Shown piece after piece: positions 17,720 to 26,083 of a stretch of DNA of 64,000 nt (position 1 is the stretch's first letter; each line of letters starts with the position of its first letter). The stretch comes from Hominifimenecus microfluidus. Its GTDB lineage: Bacteria > Bacillota > Clostridia > Lachnospirales > Lachnospiraceae. The translations under genes and the position numbers were made by a program. The stretch covers positions 1 to 64,000 of the forward strand of contig JAJEQR010000003.1 of NCBI GenBank assembly GCA_020687485.1, in the 5' to 3' direction. Below the pieces are notes generated by a model, which was not told the origin of the DNA, searched no databases, and saw nothing but the letters and a program-made list of their open reading frames with translations.

Positions 17720-20700
17720 ATGTCTTCAGGAAGTAAACGACATCAGGTGCGCAGGATGATGGCAGGTTTGCTGTCGTTAACAATGGTTGCAACCCTTGTT
17801 ACCCCGGCAAGCAGCCAGGTATACGCTGCCGCACTTGATGACACACAGGCAGAAGCGCCTGCAGCAGAAGCAGAAGTTCCCGAAGCGGAGCCGGCAGAGG
17901 ACGCAGAAGCGCCTGCCGAAGAAGCAGAGGCTCCCGCAACCGAAGTGGCGGACGAGACCGCTGAGACGGTAGATGTTTCGGCAGAGGAAGTCTTCAAGAA
18001 GGAAAACCTTTCCATCGATGACATTAAGGAGATCCAGGCGATCACCGATATGACGATCTATGGTCAGGGTCTGGTTGAGGTGGACATCACCTACAAGGAT
18101 GGCGTAGATGTCAGCGGTGTAACCGCAGCAGACTATGTACTGCAGGATCGCGGATCTCTCACCCCGGATTTCGGCGAGATCGAGATCGCATCCGCAGAGG
18201 TTGACGGTCAGACCGTAACCCTTGAGATTGCGAACGACACCGGCGCAACCGAAGCCAACAAGCTGATCTATAACGGCCCCAACAAAGAGGGTGTCCGTCA
18301 GAGAAATGCTTTCGGTATCTACTGCACCGGCGCATGGTACCGCGGAACCGATGGCAAGATCTATTATGGTAAAGACGACAACGACGCATACGAGAACAAC
18401 ACCACCGGCATGGGCTATCAGGCCAGAGAGTCCCTGGAGCTGAAGCTCAGCCATGCAGGCGAGACCGCAACGGCTGACCTTGCCAATGAGGACGGCAGCT
18501 ACAAGGCGGATGGTCTGTGGCTTCCCACGATTGATGAGAACTTCGGCGAAGGCGGCCTGATTACCTTCGAAGAGGCTGGCATCAAGATCGAGTCCACGGC
18601 AAAGGATGCAACCGATGGAACCGCTGACCAGTATGTTCGCGGTTATATCCATGTTCCGGAGAACTACGACGGCCAGAAGGCACTGCCTCTGGTAATCACC
18701 ATTTCCGGTAACGGTACTTCTTTCTGGATTCTTTCCGATGGAACCAACAACTTTGGAACTAACGTAATGTACGATGCAGCTACCACTGCATGGCTGGATA
18801 AGGATGTTATCGTAGTTGGTATCCATGACCGTTCCACGGTTGGTAAGGGTGGCGAGAATTACGACTATGTTGTAGATGACTGCAATGTAATCAAGTACAT
18901 GCTGGACAACTACAACATCGATGAGGACAATATCATTATCCATGGTAATTCCCGCAGCACGATGGCATCCAGCACGATTATTCAGGCACTGGCCGGACAG
19001 CCTTACAGCGCCGGACAGGATGCACCGACCTGGGGCAGTGCTCCGAGAACCCACAAGCTGGATAAGAGCGTATATGATTTCACGATCGGCACCTTCCTGT
19101 GCAACAACGGTCTGTTGGGCGGTCAGGGACTCTGGACCGACGCAGATTATGACGCAGTAGCGAAGACCGGCCTGAGAGCATGGTGCTTCGATTCCGAGCA
19201 GGATTTCAATAACATCGACAATGCAGCGAAGCTGGAGGCTTCCTTCAAGAAGCTGGGTGTCAGCGACGAGTGGATCGCTGAGAACCTTCGCATCAGCTGC
19301 TTCCCGTCCGAGATGTTCTATTACTGGGGTGAGAGCGATCATTCCGTAACCCGTATGAACTACTGGTACTTCGGCGAAGGCCAGGTTTACTACGGCCCCG
19401 ACATGGACATCGTAGACGGTCAGATCGTATACAACACCAAGCTGAACCCCGGCGACAAGTACGAAGTACAGTGCCGCGGTATCAGCCGTGACGGCACCAA
19501 GGTAGGCCATGAGTACACGCTGTACGGCGAGAACTTCATGGACTGGGCAGTTCAGGGCGAAGAGAATCCTGTACTGCAGAGCCGTGTAGAGAGCATTGAT
19601 ACCGTTACTGTTCCGAACTTCTACGGTCAGAAGGTAAGCCAGGTAACCGTAACCTTCAAGGAAGGCACTGACATGGATGCTGTCAAGGCAGCAGGCGTGA
19701 CTCTGTACGACCGCGGCAGCCTGGACGCTCAGTTCGGCGAGGTTAAGGTCTCTGATGTGAAGTACGATGGCAACCAGGTAATCCTGACCATCGATCAGGG
19801 CAGTGAGAAGGTAACCGACCGCAGCCGCAACGCTTTCGGTATCTATGCGACCATGAGCTGGTACATCGACAGCGAAGGCAACATTTTCTATGGTAAGGAA
19901 GATACCACAGATGCTCTTGGCATGACGATTCATGCGAACAAGACCGGCAAGGGCTATCAGGCTCGTAAGAACCTGGATCTGATCCTCTGCGTAGGTACCG
20001 AGGATCTTACGATGGGTCTGGCAATGACCGACGGCGTCGGCAACCTGCTGGAGAACACCGTATGGAATCCGGTTGTAAATGAAGGCTATGACGATATCAA
20101 GACCCTGATGGTAAACGTAGGCTGGAAGGCAGAAGGTTACACCATGATGGGCGAGAACGGCGAGGTTCCGGTTAACGTAATCTGGCCCGAAGGATACGAT
20201 GCAAACCGTGCCGAGAAGTACCCGGTAGTATTCTACCAGTGCGGTTCCGGCCTGTGCTACTGGGAGCTGACCGATACAAGCGTGGACGGCGTTCTGGCTC
20301 CGGCGAACAACCCCGGATGCAACTACGCATTCGACAACATGCTGACCGGCTGGGCGGAAGCATATCCGGAAGCGATCGTCCTGAGCGTAGATGTACATAA
20401 CACCAGCGAAGTAGTAGCAGCGAAGGAAGTAGCCGGTGTTCTGGATTACTTCATCGCAAATTACAATGCAGACGCGAACAGAATCGTCGGCGTCGGCAAC
20501 TCCTATGGTACCTTTGTTGTATCTGATGTGATTCGTCAGCGTCCTGAGCTGGTAGCCGCATTCGTAGAGAACAATGGTAACCTTGGTACTTTTGCTAATC
20601 AGGCAGAAGTAAACGGAACTCTGGAGAACAGCTCTCTGAAGAAGTGGACCGCAGACGAACTGAGAGATATGATCGACAATCAGGTTGCTGTATGGTTCAT

Positions 20701-23320
20701 CAACGGCGAGACCGACGTAGCTCATCCGGCCGTACAGCAGGATGCCTACACGATCCTGAAGAGAGAGTACAAGGCGGCAGGCATGAGCGACGAGTGGATC
20801 AACCAGTATCTACGTGCTTCCGGTTATCAGTCCTGGAACTTCAAGGCATGGGGTGAGACCGATCATTCCTGCACCAAGATCACCGCATGGTACTATCTGC
20901 AGAACGCTTACCTGACTCCGAATGAGGACGGCGTAGCATTAAAGCCCGGCGACACCTACCGTCTGGCAGGCAAAGAGAATGCTCAGTACTATGGAGCAGA
21001 TAAATTTGATTACACGGTATATGCAGAAAGCGTTGCCGAGTGGGCAAAGGATGCTGCCAACAAGAAGGCAGAAGAGCATCTGCAGGATTATGTAACAGAT
21101 GTTCAGTACACCATCGTTAAGAACTTCTACGGCTACAAGGTAGGTACCGTTACCGTAACCTTCGCAGAGGACGTAGATGCAGCCGCTCTGGCAGCCGCAG
21201 ACTTCACTCTGTATGACCGTGGTTCCGCAAATCCTTATTTCGGCGAAGTAAATATTGCTGACGTTAAGGTAGCAGGCAATGTAGTAACTCTGACCATCGA
21301 TCAGGGCAGCGATAAGACCAGCGATCGCAGCCGCAATACCTTCGGCGCTCTGACCACCACCAGCTGGTACATGGATACTGAGGGCAATATCTTCTTCGGA
21401 AGCCAGGATGCGAACGACGAGCTGGGTATCGCCATCAACGCGAACCTGACCGGTAAGGGCTGCTTCCCCAGAAAGAACCTGGATCTGATCCTGAATGTTA
21501 ACACCACCGGCGCAAAGAATGGTATTCCTTCCACCGATGGAATGGGCAACCTGATCGAAGGCTCTGTCTGGTCTGATATCAAGGATGAGTCCGGTCTGAG
21601 TGATATCAAGCTGGAGATGGTAAATGTAGGCTGGGATGCTGAAGGTTATACCATCGTGAACGAGCTGATGGGTACCGAAGGCAAGGTTCCGGTACAGGTA
21701 ATCTATCCGGAAGGATATGACGCAAAGCGCGCAGAGAAGTACCCTGTAATCTTCTATCAGTGCGGCGGCGGCGTATGCTACTGGGAGCTGACCGATACGA
21801 CTCAGGCAGGCGTATACGCACCGGCCACCAACCTGGGCGACAACACCGTATATGATGTCATGATGACCAAGTGGCATGAAGCGTTCCCCGAAGCCATCAT
21901 TATGAGCGTAAACGTACATTCTCCGAACATCACCCTTTCCGCTACGGAAATTGCAAGTGTTCTGGACTATGCAATTGCCAACTGGAATGTAGATAAGGAC
22001 AAGATCGTAGGCGTAGGTAACTCTCAGGGTACTCTGATCACCTCCGAAGTAATCCGTATGCGTTCCGATCTGATTGCAGGTTATGTAGAGTGCAACGGTA
22101 ACCTGGGCGCAAACGTAGCAGCTTCTCAGGTAGACGGAACTCTGGCAAACAGCAGCCTTGGCAAGTGGTCCGAGGAAGAGATCAGCAACTTTGTAAAGAA
22201 CAACGTAGCTGTATGGATGTTCAACGGCGAGACCGATGGCAACAACCCCGCAGTTCAGCAGGATGTAGCAGAAGTTGTTAAGAACCTGTATCGTGAGGCA
22301 GGCAAGAGCGAAGAGTGGATCGACAGCCACGTAAGAGCATCCGGACTGCAGTCCTGGAAGTTTAAGAAGTGGGGCGAGACCGACCACTCCGTAACCAAGG
22401 TAGTATCCTGGTTCTACATTGACAATCCTTATAACGATGTAAACGCAGGTCAGAAGGCTCTGAAGGCTGGCGATCTGTACCGCTTCACCGGTCAGGAAAG
22501 CAACTATGCAAACTACAAGTACACGATGAACTACGACTACACCGTATACGCTGAGAGCGTAAGCGAGTGGGTAAAGAACCTGTTCGCAGGCGCTTATGAA
22601 GAGCCGGTTGCTCCGGAGTACACAGACGTAGAAGCTTTCGTAGCACGCCTGTATGAGAATGTTCTCGGCAGAACTCCGGACGAAAAGGGTCTGGCTGCAT
22701 GGGTAAATCAGCTTACGAGCGGTGCAAACGGCGGTGAAGAAGTTGCCAAGGGCTTCATCTTCAGCGATGAGTACATCAAGCAGAACACCAGCAACGATGA
22801 GTTCGTAGAGATGCTCTACAACACTCTGATGAATCGCAAGTCTGATGCTGCCGGCAAGAAGGCATGGGTTGCTCAGCTTGACAGCAAGAAGGCTACCCGC
22901 GAGGATATCGTGGAAGGATTCATCCACTCCAGCGAGTTCACCGGTATCTGCGAGAAGTACGACATCTTCGCTACGGCTGCAGAAGCATTCGCTTCCCGTC
23001 TGTATACGGAGTGCCTGGGAAGAAAGTACGACAAGGCAGGTCTCAAGGCATGGGCTGCTAAGCTGCACAGCCATGAGATCGGCGGCGGTGAGGCTGCCAA
23101 GGGATTCTTCTTCAGCAATGAGTTCCAGAAGCAGAACGTCAGCGATAAGGAGTTCGTAGCACGCTGCTACCGCACCTTCCTGAATCGTGAGCCCGATGCT
23201 GCCGGACAGGCAGACTGGCTGAAGGTTCTGGCTGGTACGAACCGCGAGAACGTTGTAAACGGCTTCATCGGTTCTGATGAGTACGCGAAGCTTTGCGTAT
23301 CCTACGGTATCGACAAATAA
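17720..23320 (+). CDS. Giant secreted triple-hydrolase surface protein with DUF4214 repeats
   Basis: 1,866 residues. The ATG at 17720 with GGAGG upstream gives a clear signal peptide (basic start, hydrophobic core, cleavage near VYAA-ALDD) followed by an Ala/Glu/Pro-rich stretch. Three repeated units follow, each a beta-rich module (YDRGS, FGE(V/I), RSRN(A/T)FG) plus an esterase-like alpha/beta-hydrolase. Nucleophile elbows are GNSRS (unit 1), GNSYG (unit 2) and GNSQG (unit 3); unit 1 has Ser where the last Gly is expected. His motifs are GESDHS, GETDHS and GETDHS. The C-terminus (22617-23317) holds four DUF4214 repeats. It is a complete paralogue of the truncated protein at 1-4443. Codon use is strongly biased to AAG, GAG and CGC, suggesting high expression. 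The substrate is unknown. Confidence 0.88.
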   Translation: MSSGSKRHQVRRMMAGLLSLTMVATLVTPASSQVYAAALDDTQAEAPAAEAEVPEAEPAEDAEAPAEEAEAPATEVADETAETVDVSAEEVFKKENLSIDDIKEIQAITDMTIYGQGLVEVDITYKDGVDVSGVTAADYVLQDRGSLTPDFGEIEIASAEVDGQTVTLEIANDTGATEANKLIYNGPNKEGVRQRNAFGIYCTGAWYRGTDGKIYYGKDDNDAYENNTTGMGYQARESLELKLSHAGETATADLANEDGSYKADGLWLPTIDENFGEGGLITFEEAGIKIESTAKDATDGTADQYVRGYIHVPENYDGQKALPLVITISGNGTSFWILSDGTNNFGTNVMYDAATTAWLDKDVIVVGIHDRSTVGKGGENYDYVVDDCNVIKYMLDNYNIDEDNIIIHGNSRSTMASSTIIQALAGQPYSAGQDAPTWGSAPRTHKLDKSVYDFTIGTFLCNNGLLGGQGLWTDADYDAVAKTGLRAWCFDSEQDFNNIDNAAKLEASFKKLGVSDEWIAENLRISCFPSEMFYYWGESDHSVTRMNYWYFGEGQVYYGPDMDIVDGQIVYNTKLNPGDKYEVQCRGISRDGTKVGHEYTLYGENFMDWAVQGEENPVLQSRVESIDTVTVPNFYGQKVSQVTVTFKEGTDMDAVKAAGVTLYDRGSLDAQFGEVKVSDVKYDGNQVILTIDQGSEKVTDRSRNAFGIYATMSWYIDSEGNIFYGKEDTTDALGMTIHANKTGKGYQARKNLDLILCVGTEDLTMGLAMTDGVGNLLENTVWNPVVNEGYDDIKTLMVNVGWKAEGYTMMGENGEVPVNVIWPEGYDANRAEKYPVVFYQCGSGLCYWELTDTSVDGVLAPANNPGCNYAFDNMLTGWAEAYPEAIVLSVDVHNTSEVVAAKEVAGVLDYFIANYNADANRIVGVGNSYGTFVVSDVIRQRPELVAAFVENNGNLGTFANQAEVNGTLENSSLKKWTADELRDMIDNQVAVWFINGETDVAHPAVQQDAYTILKREYKAAGMSDEWINQYLRASGYQSWNFKAWGETDHSCTKITAWYYLQNAYLTPNEDGVALKPGDTYRLAGKENAQYYGADKFDYTVYAESVAEWAKDAANKKAEEHLQDYVTDVQYTIVKNFYGYKVGTVTVTFAEDVDAAALAAADFTLYDRGSANPYFGEVNIADVKVAGNVVTLTIDQGSDKTSDRSRNTFGALTTTSWYMDTEGNIFFGSQDANDELGIAINANLTGKGCFPRKNLDLILNVNTTGAKNGIPSTDGMGNLIEGSVWSDIKDESGLSDIKLEMVNVGWDAEGYTIVNELMGTEGKVPVQVIYPEGYDAKRAEKYPVIFYQCGGGVCYWELTDTTQAGVYAPATNLGDNTVYDVMMTKWHEAFPEAIIMSVNVHSPNITLSATEIASVLDYAIANWNVDKDKIVGVGNSQGTLITSEVIRMRSDLIAGYVECNGNLGANVAASQVDGTLANSSLGKWSEEEISNFVKNNVAVWMFNGETDGNNPAVQQDVAEVVKNLYREAGKSEEWIDSHVRASGLQSWKFKKWGETDHSVTKVVSWFYIDNPYNDVNAGQKALKAGDLYRFTGQESNYANYKYTMNYDYTVYAESVSEWVKNLFAGAYEEPVAPEYTDVEAFVARLYENVLGRTPDEKGLAAWVNQLTSGANGGEEVAKGFIFSDEYIKQNTSNDEFVEMLYNTLMNRKSDAAGKKAWVAQLDSKKATREDIVEGFIHSSEFTGICEKYDIFATAAEAFASRLYTECLGRKYDKAGLKAWAAKLHSHEIGGGEAAKGFFFSNEFQKQNVSDKEFVARCYRTFLNREPDAAGQADWLKVLAGTNRENVVNGFIGSDEYAKLCVSYGIDK

Positions 23321-23321
23321 T

Positions 23322-23353
23322 GAGTGATCAGTGGTCCGTGACCAGTGATTAGA
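23322..23353 (+). repeat. Degenerate heptad repeats, second tract
   Basis: AGTGATCAGTGGTCCGTGAC-like sequence directly after the hydrolase stop, similar to the TTAGTGG/TCAGTGG tract at 17397. It includes the small inverted repeat TGGTC-CGT-GACCA. Confidence 0.5.
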
Positions 23354-23356
23354 GAA

Positions 23357-23398
23357 AAAGAGCGCCGCCCGCGGGGAAACCCGCCGGGCGGCGCTTTT
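23357..23398 (+). terminator. Bidirectional terminator between the giant hydrolase gene and cca
   Basis: A strong GC-rich stem (AGCGCCGCCCG with CGGGCGGCGCT) flanked by A-run and T-run serves the + strand hydrolase gene and the - strand cca gene converging on it. Confidence 0.92.
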
Positions 23399-23445
23399 CT
23401 GCATTGATTAAGACAGTAATTATGCACACGGTAAGATCGTAAAAA

Positions 23446-24786
23446 TCAATAAAGGGAAGTATGCAGTTCCGGCAGAAGCGCCAGCAGCGCTTCTTTTGTA
23501 TTTAAATCCGGATCATCCAATACCCTTTCCAGCATCTGATTCAGGATCTCTCCCATCTGGGGACCGGGTTTCACACCGGCATCAATCAGATCCTTTCCCT
23601 TAACTGCCAGTGTCTTCAGAGATACGCAGTCCTGGGCGGCAAGCGATTCTTCATACAGCGCGCAGACCTTCTCGTAGGATGGAAGCAGGCGTTCCTTCGC
23701 ATAATCGCTCTTGGCCATCGTATCCGCATAGATAATCTTCAGCAGAAGCGGGAAATAATCCTCGCCGACCTTATGGATTGCTTTCCGGAGTCCGGCGGCT
23801 GTCATATCAAAATGATAATCGTGATAGCGCGTAAGCACCTTGACTGCATCCACAGTTGTGTTATCGAATTTCAGACTGCGCAGGAATACGCGGGCCATCT
23901 CGGAGCTTTCCTTTCCGTGTCCGTAAAAATGGTCGATTCCATTTTCATCTGTCGAGCGTGTCCGCACCTTGCCAACATCGTGCAGAAGTGCTGTCCAGCG
24001 AAGGATCGGATCGGCTTCCACTGCCATCATCGTATGTAGCGTATGCTCTCCGACGGAGTAGCAGTGATACGGATTGTTCTGCGGCATGGTCATCATCTCA
24101 TCGAATTCCGGGAAGAGGATCGCCGTAATACCCGTCTCATAGAAGAGACGGAACTTCTCAGGGTGTGCGGACTTTAAGAGTTTGGTCATCTCCACCTGGA
24201 TACGCTCGCGGCTGATCAGCTCCAGTCTTTCCGCGAATTTCCGGATCGCCTGGAAGGTATCCGGTTCAATATCGAAGTTCAGCTGAGCGGCGAAGCGGAT
24301 CGCGCGCATGATACGAAGTGCATCCTCCTGAAAACGTTCTTCCGGGACACCGACCGCGCGAATGATGCGGTTCTCCAGATCCTGCTGACCGCCATACAGG
24401 TCGATCAGCCCTTCCTCCGGATGATAGGCCATGGCATTGATGGTAAAGTCACGGCGTCTCAAATCCTCCGAAAGCAGAGATGTGAATGCTACCTGCGTCG
24501 GATGCCTTCCATCCTCATAGCTGCCGTCGATGCGATAGGTGGTTACTTCATAGCCGCCGTCCTGAATCAGAACCGTTACCGTGCCGTGCTGGATGCCGGT
24601 ATCAACCGTTCGCCGGAACAGCTCCTTCACCTGCTGCGGCTGGGCGGCGGTCGTGATATCCCAGTCCTCCGGCGTGCGTCCCAGCATAGCGTCCCGGACG
24701 CAGCCGCCAACAGCATAGGCTTCATGCCCGGCTTCATTTAGTGTGTGTAAAATAATTGAAACTGCTTTTGGAATTTCCAAATACAT
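23446..24786 (-). CDS. cca: CCA tRNA nucleotidyltransferase
   Basis: 446 residues. The N-terminal class II nucleotidyltransferase head has the GGCVRD loop and the catalytic DWDITT acid pair, followed by RRDFTINAMAYHPEEGLIDLYGG and the RFAAQLNF neck. A C-terminal HD domain (ALLHDVGKVRT) is present, as in the long bacterial form with possible phosphatase activity. It adds or repairs the 3' CCA end of tRNAs in the cytoplasm. The ATG at 24786 has AAAGGAC upstream. It is transcribed alone, against its neighbours. Confidence 0.95.
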   Translation of the reverse strand: MYLEIPKAVSIILHTLNEAGHEAYAVGGCVRDAMLGRTPEDWDITTAAQPQQVKELFRRTVDTGIQHGTVTVLIQDGGYEVTTYRIDGSYEDGRHPTQVAFTSLLSEDLRRRDFTINAMAYHPEEGLIDLYGGQQDLENRIIRAVGVPEERFQEDALRIMRAIRFAAQLNFDIEPDTFQAIRKFAERLELISRERIQVEMTKLLKSAHPEKFRLFYETGITAILFPEFDEMMTMPQNNPYHCYSVGEHTLHTMMAVEADPILRWTALLHDVGKVRTRSTDENGIDHFYGHGKESSEMARVFLRSLKFDNTTVDAVKVLTRYHDYHFDMTAAGLRKAIHKVGEDYFPLLLKIIYADTMAKSDYAKERLLPSYEKVCALYEESLAAQDCVSLKTLAVKGKDLIDAGVKPGPQMGEILNQMLERVLDDPDLNTKEALLALLPELHTSLY

Positions 24787-24858
24787 AGAATGAGTCCTTT
24801 CTGATTTTTTTCGTCTTATTCAAGCACCTCCACCTTGCAGGCGTGTTTTTTGCTATTA

Positions 24859-24887
24859 AGTATATCCTTTTCTGCGCGCGGGCGCAA
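24859..24887 (-). promoter_or_regulatory. Promoter of cca
   Basis: Reading the minus strand: -35 TTGCGC (24887-24882), 17 bases, -10 TATACT (24864-24859), about 73 bases before the start codon. Confidence 0.6.
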
Positions 24888-24992
24888 TCATTTCCCTGCA
24901 TTCTTTTTCCCCCTGCTCCCGCATAAGCCTCCTTCGGAATACATAGAATGAGGTAGTAATGCGTAAACCGCCGGGACGAGGGAGGTCAGGGA

Positions 24993-25964
24993 ATGAACGA
25001 ACGGGAATCGGAAATCTTGGAGAAATATCCGTTTCGGGTGGAGCGGATGAGCCGGGTGCGGGGCGCGTTCCTCTGCGAGACGGAGGATGGGCTGCGGCTG
25101 CTTCGGGAGACGGACAGTACGGAGAAGCGCCTGCAATGGGAGAATCAGATTCTTCTGCAGTTCCCGCAGAACCACCGGATCCGGGTAGAAACCTATGTGG
25201 AAAATGTGGACGGCGCGATCCGCACGGAGAGCAGCGACCGCCGGGCCTACTGCGTGAAGCGATGGCCAGAGGGCAGAGAGTGTGAGTCCGGCTCACGGGA
25301 AGACATCCTGCTCGGTACAGAGACGCTGGGGCTGCTGCACCGGGGTCTTGGCGGGATCGGCAGGCAGCTAGAGTCACCCGTGAATATCCGGGACTGGCGG
25401 GAGGAACTGGAGCGCCATAACCGAGAGCTGGTGCGTATCCGCAGTTATGTAAGAAGGCAGAGGCACAAATCAGAGTTGGAGCTGCAGATTCTTGCGGATT
25501 TCCCGTATTATTACGAGCAGGCAGAGCGGGCGGCGGTTCTGACGGGAGAAGCTGATCCGGAGATTTCTCTCTGCCACGGGGAGTACACATATCATCATCT
25601 GCTGTTCCGCGGACGGAGCACGGCTGTCGTAGACTTCTCCCATATGGGCTGGGGCGTGCCGCTCTCAGATCTGTATCTCTATCTGCGTAAGAATATGGAG
25701 AAGCAGAACTGGCGATTCCCGCTGGGAAAGGAGATGCTGGAGATTTATGAACGGCTGTGCCCGATGGGCGAGGACGGGAGGCGGTATCTCTATGCCAGGC
25801 TGACATATCCGGAGAAATTCTGGAAGCAGGTAAATTCCTATTATAATAGAAGAAAAAGCTGGATTCCCGTGCGGAACCTGGAGAAGTTGCGCACCCTGGA
25901 AGTGCAGAAAGAGAAGAAAGAGCAGTTTCTGGCGCAGCTCGCGGCGTTCTGGGGGATTTCATAG
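24993..25964 (+). CDS. CotS-like spore coat kinase-fold protein
   Basis: 323 residues with the aminoglycoside-phosphotransferase/CotS-type kinase fold. The catalytic-loop equivalent is LCHGEYTYHHLLF and the metal-site equivalent is VVDFSHMGWGVPLSDLYLYLR. The usual HGD of kinases is HGE here, so catalytic activity is uncertain. The start has GGGAGG seven bases upstream. CotS/YutH-type proteins are deposited in the spore coat in Bacilli and Clostridia, so this gene points to a sporulating host. It lies alone between cca and the phosphohexomutase gene. Confidence 0.8.
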   Translation: MNERESEILEKYPFRVERMSRVRGAFLCETEDGLRLLRETDSTEKRLQWENQILLQFPQNHRIRVETYVENVDGAIRTESSDRRAYCVKRWPEGRECESGSREDILLGTETLGLLHRGLGGIGRQLESPVNIRDWREELERHNRELVRIRSYVRRQRHKSELELQILADFPYYYEQAERAAVLTGEADPEISLCHGEYTYHHLLFRGRSTAVVDFSHMGWGVPLSDLYLYLRKNMEKQNWRFPLGKEMLEIYERLCPMGEDGRRYLYARLTYPEKFWKQVNSYYNRRKSWIPVRNLEKLRTLEVQKEKKEQFLAQLAAFWGIS

Positions 25965-25973
25965 AAAATTCGC

Positions 25974-26002
25974 TTTACCAAAATCCACACTTCGATTATA
26001 AT
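25974..26002 (+). promoter_or_regulatory. Promoter of the phosphohexomutase gene
   Basis: -35 TTTACC (25974-25979), 17-base spacer, perfect -10 TATAAT (25997-26002). Confidence 0.7.
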
Positions 26003-26040
26003 GGTGCTGAAGACTGTGAGAAGCAGTCCGACAGCACCAT
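26001..26040 (+). promoter_or_regulatory. Inverted repeat at the transcription start of the phosphohexomutase gene
   Basis: ATGGTGCTG pairs with CAGCACCAT, and inside it GACTG pairs with CAGTC. The repeat begins within the -10 box and spans the expected start site near 26009. It could be a repressor operator or a 5' leader hairpin. Confidence 0.5.
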
Positions 26041-26083
26041 AATCATGTGTGTGAAAATCAAGATAAATAGGAGGAGACTCGAT

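Noticed and set aside
25965..26083. Riboswitch before the phosphohexomutase gene
   Set aside because: The only structure is a simple inverted repeat overlapping the promoter, too short and misplaced for a ligand-binding leader RNA.
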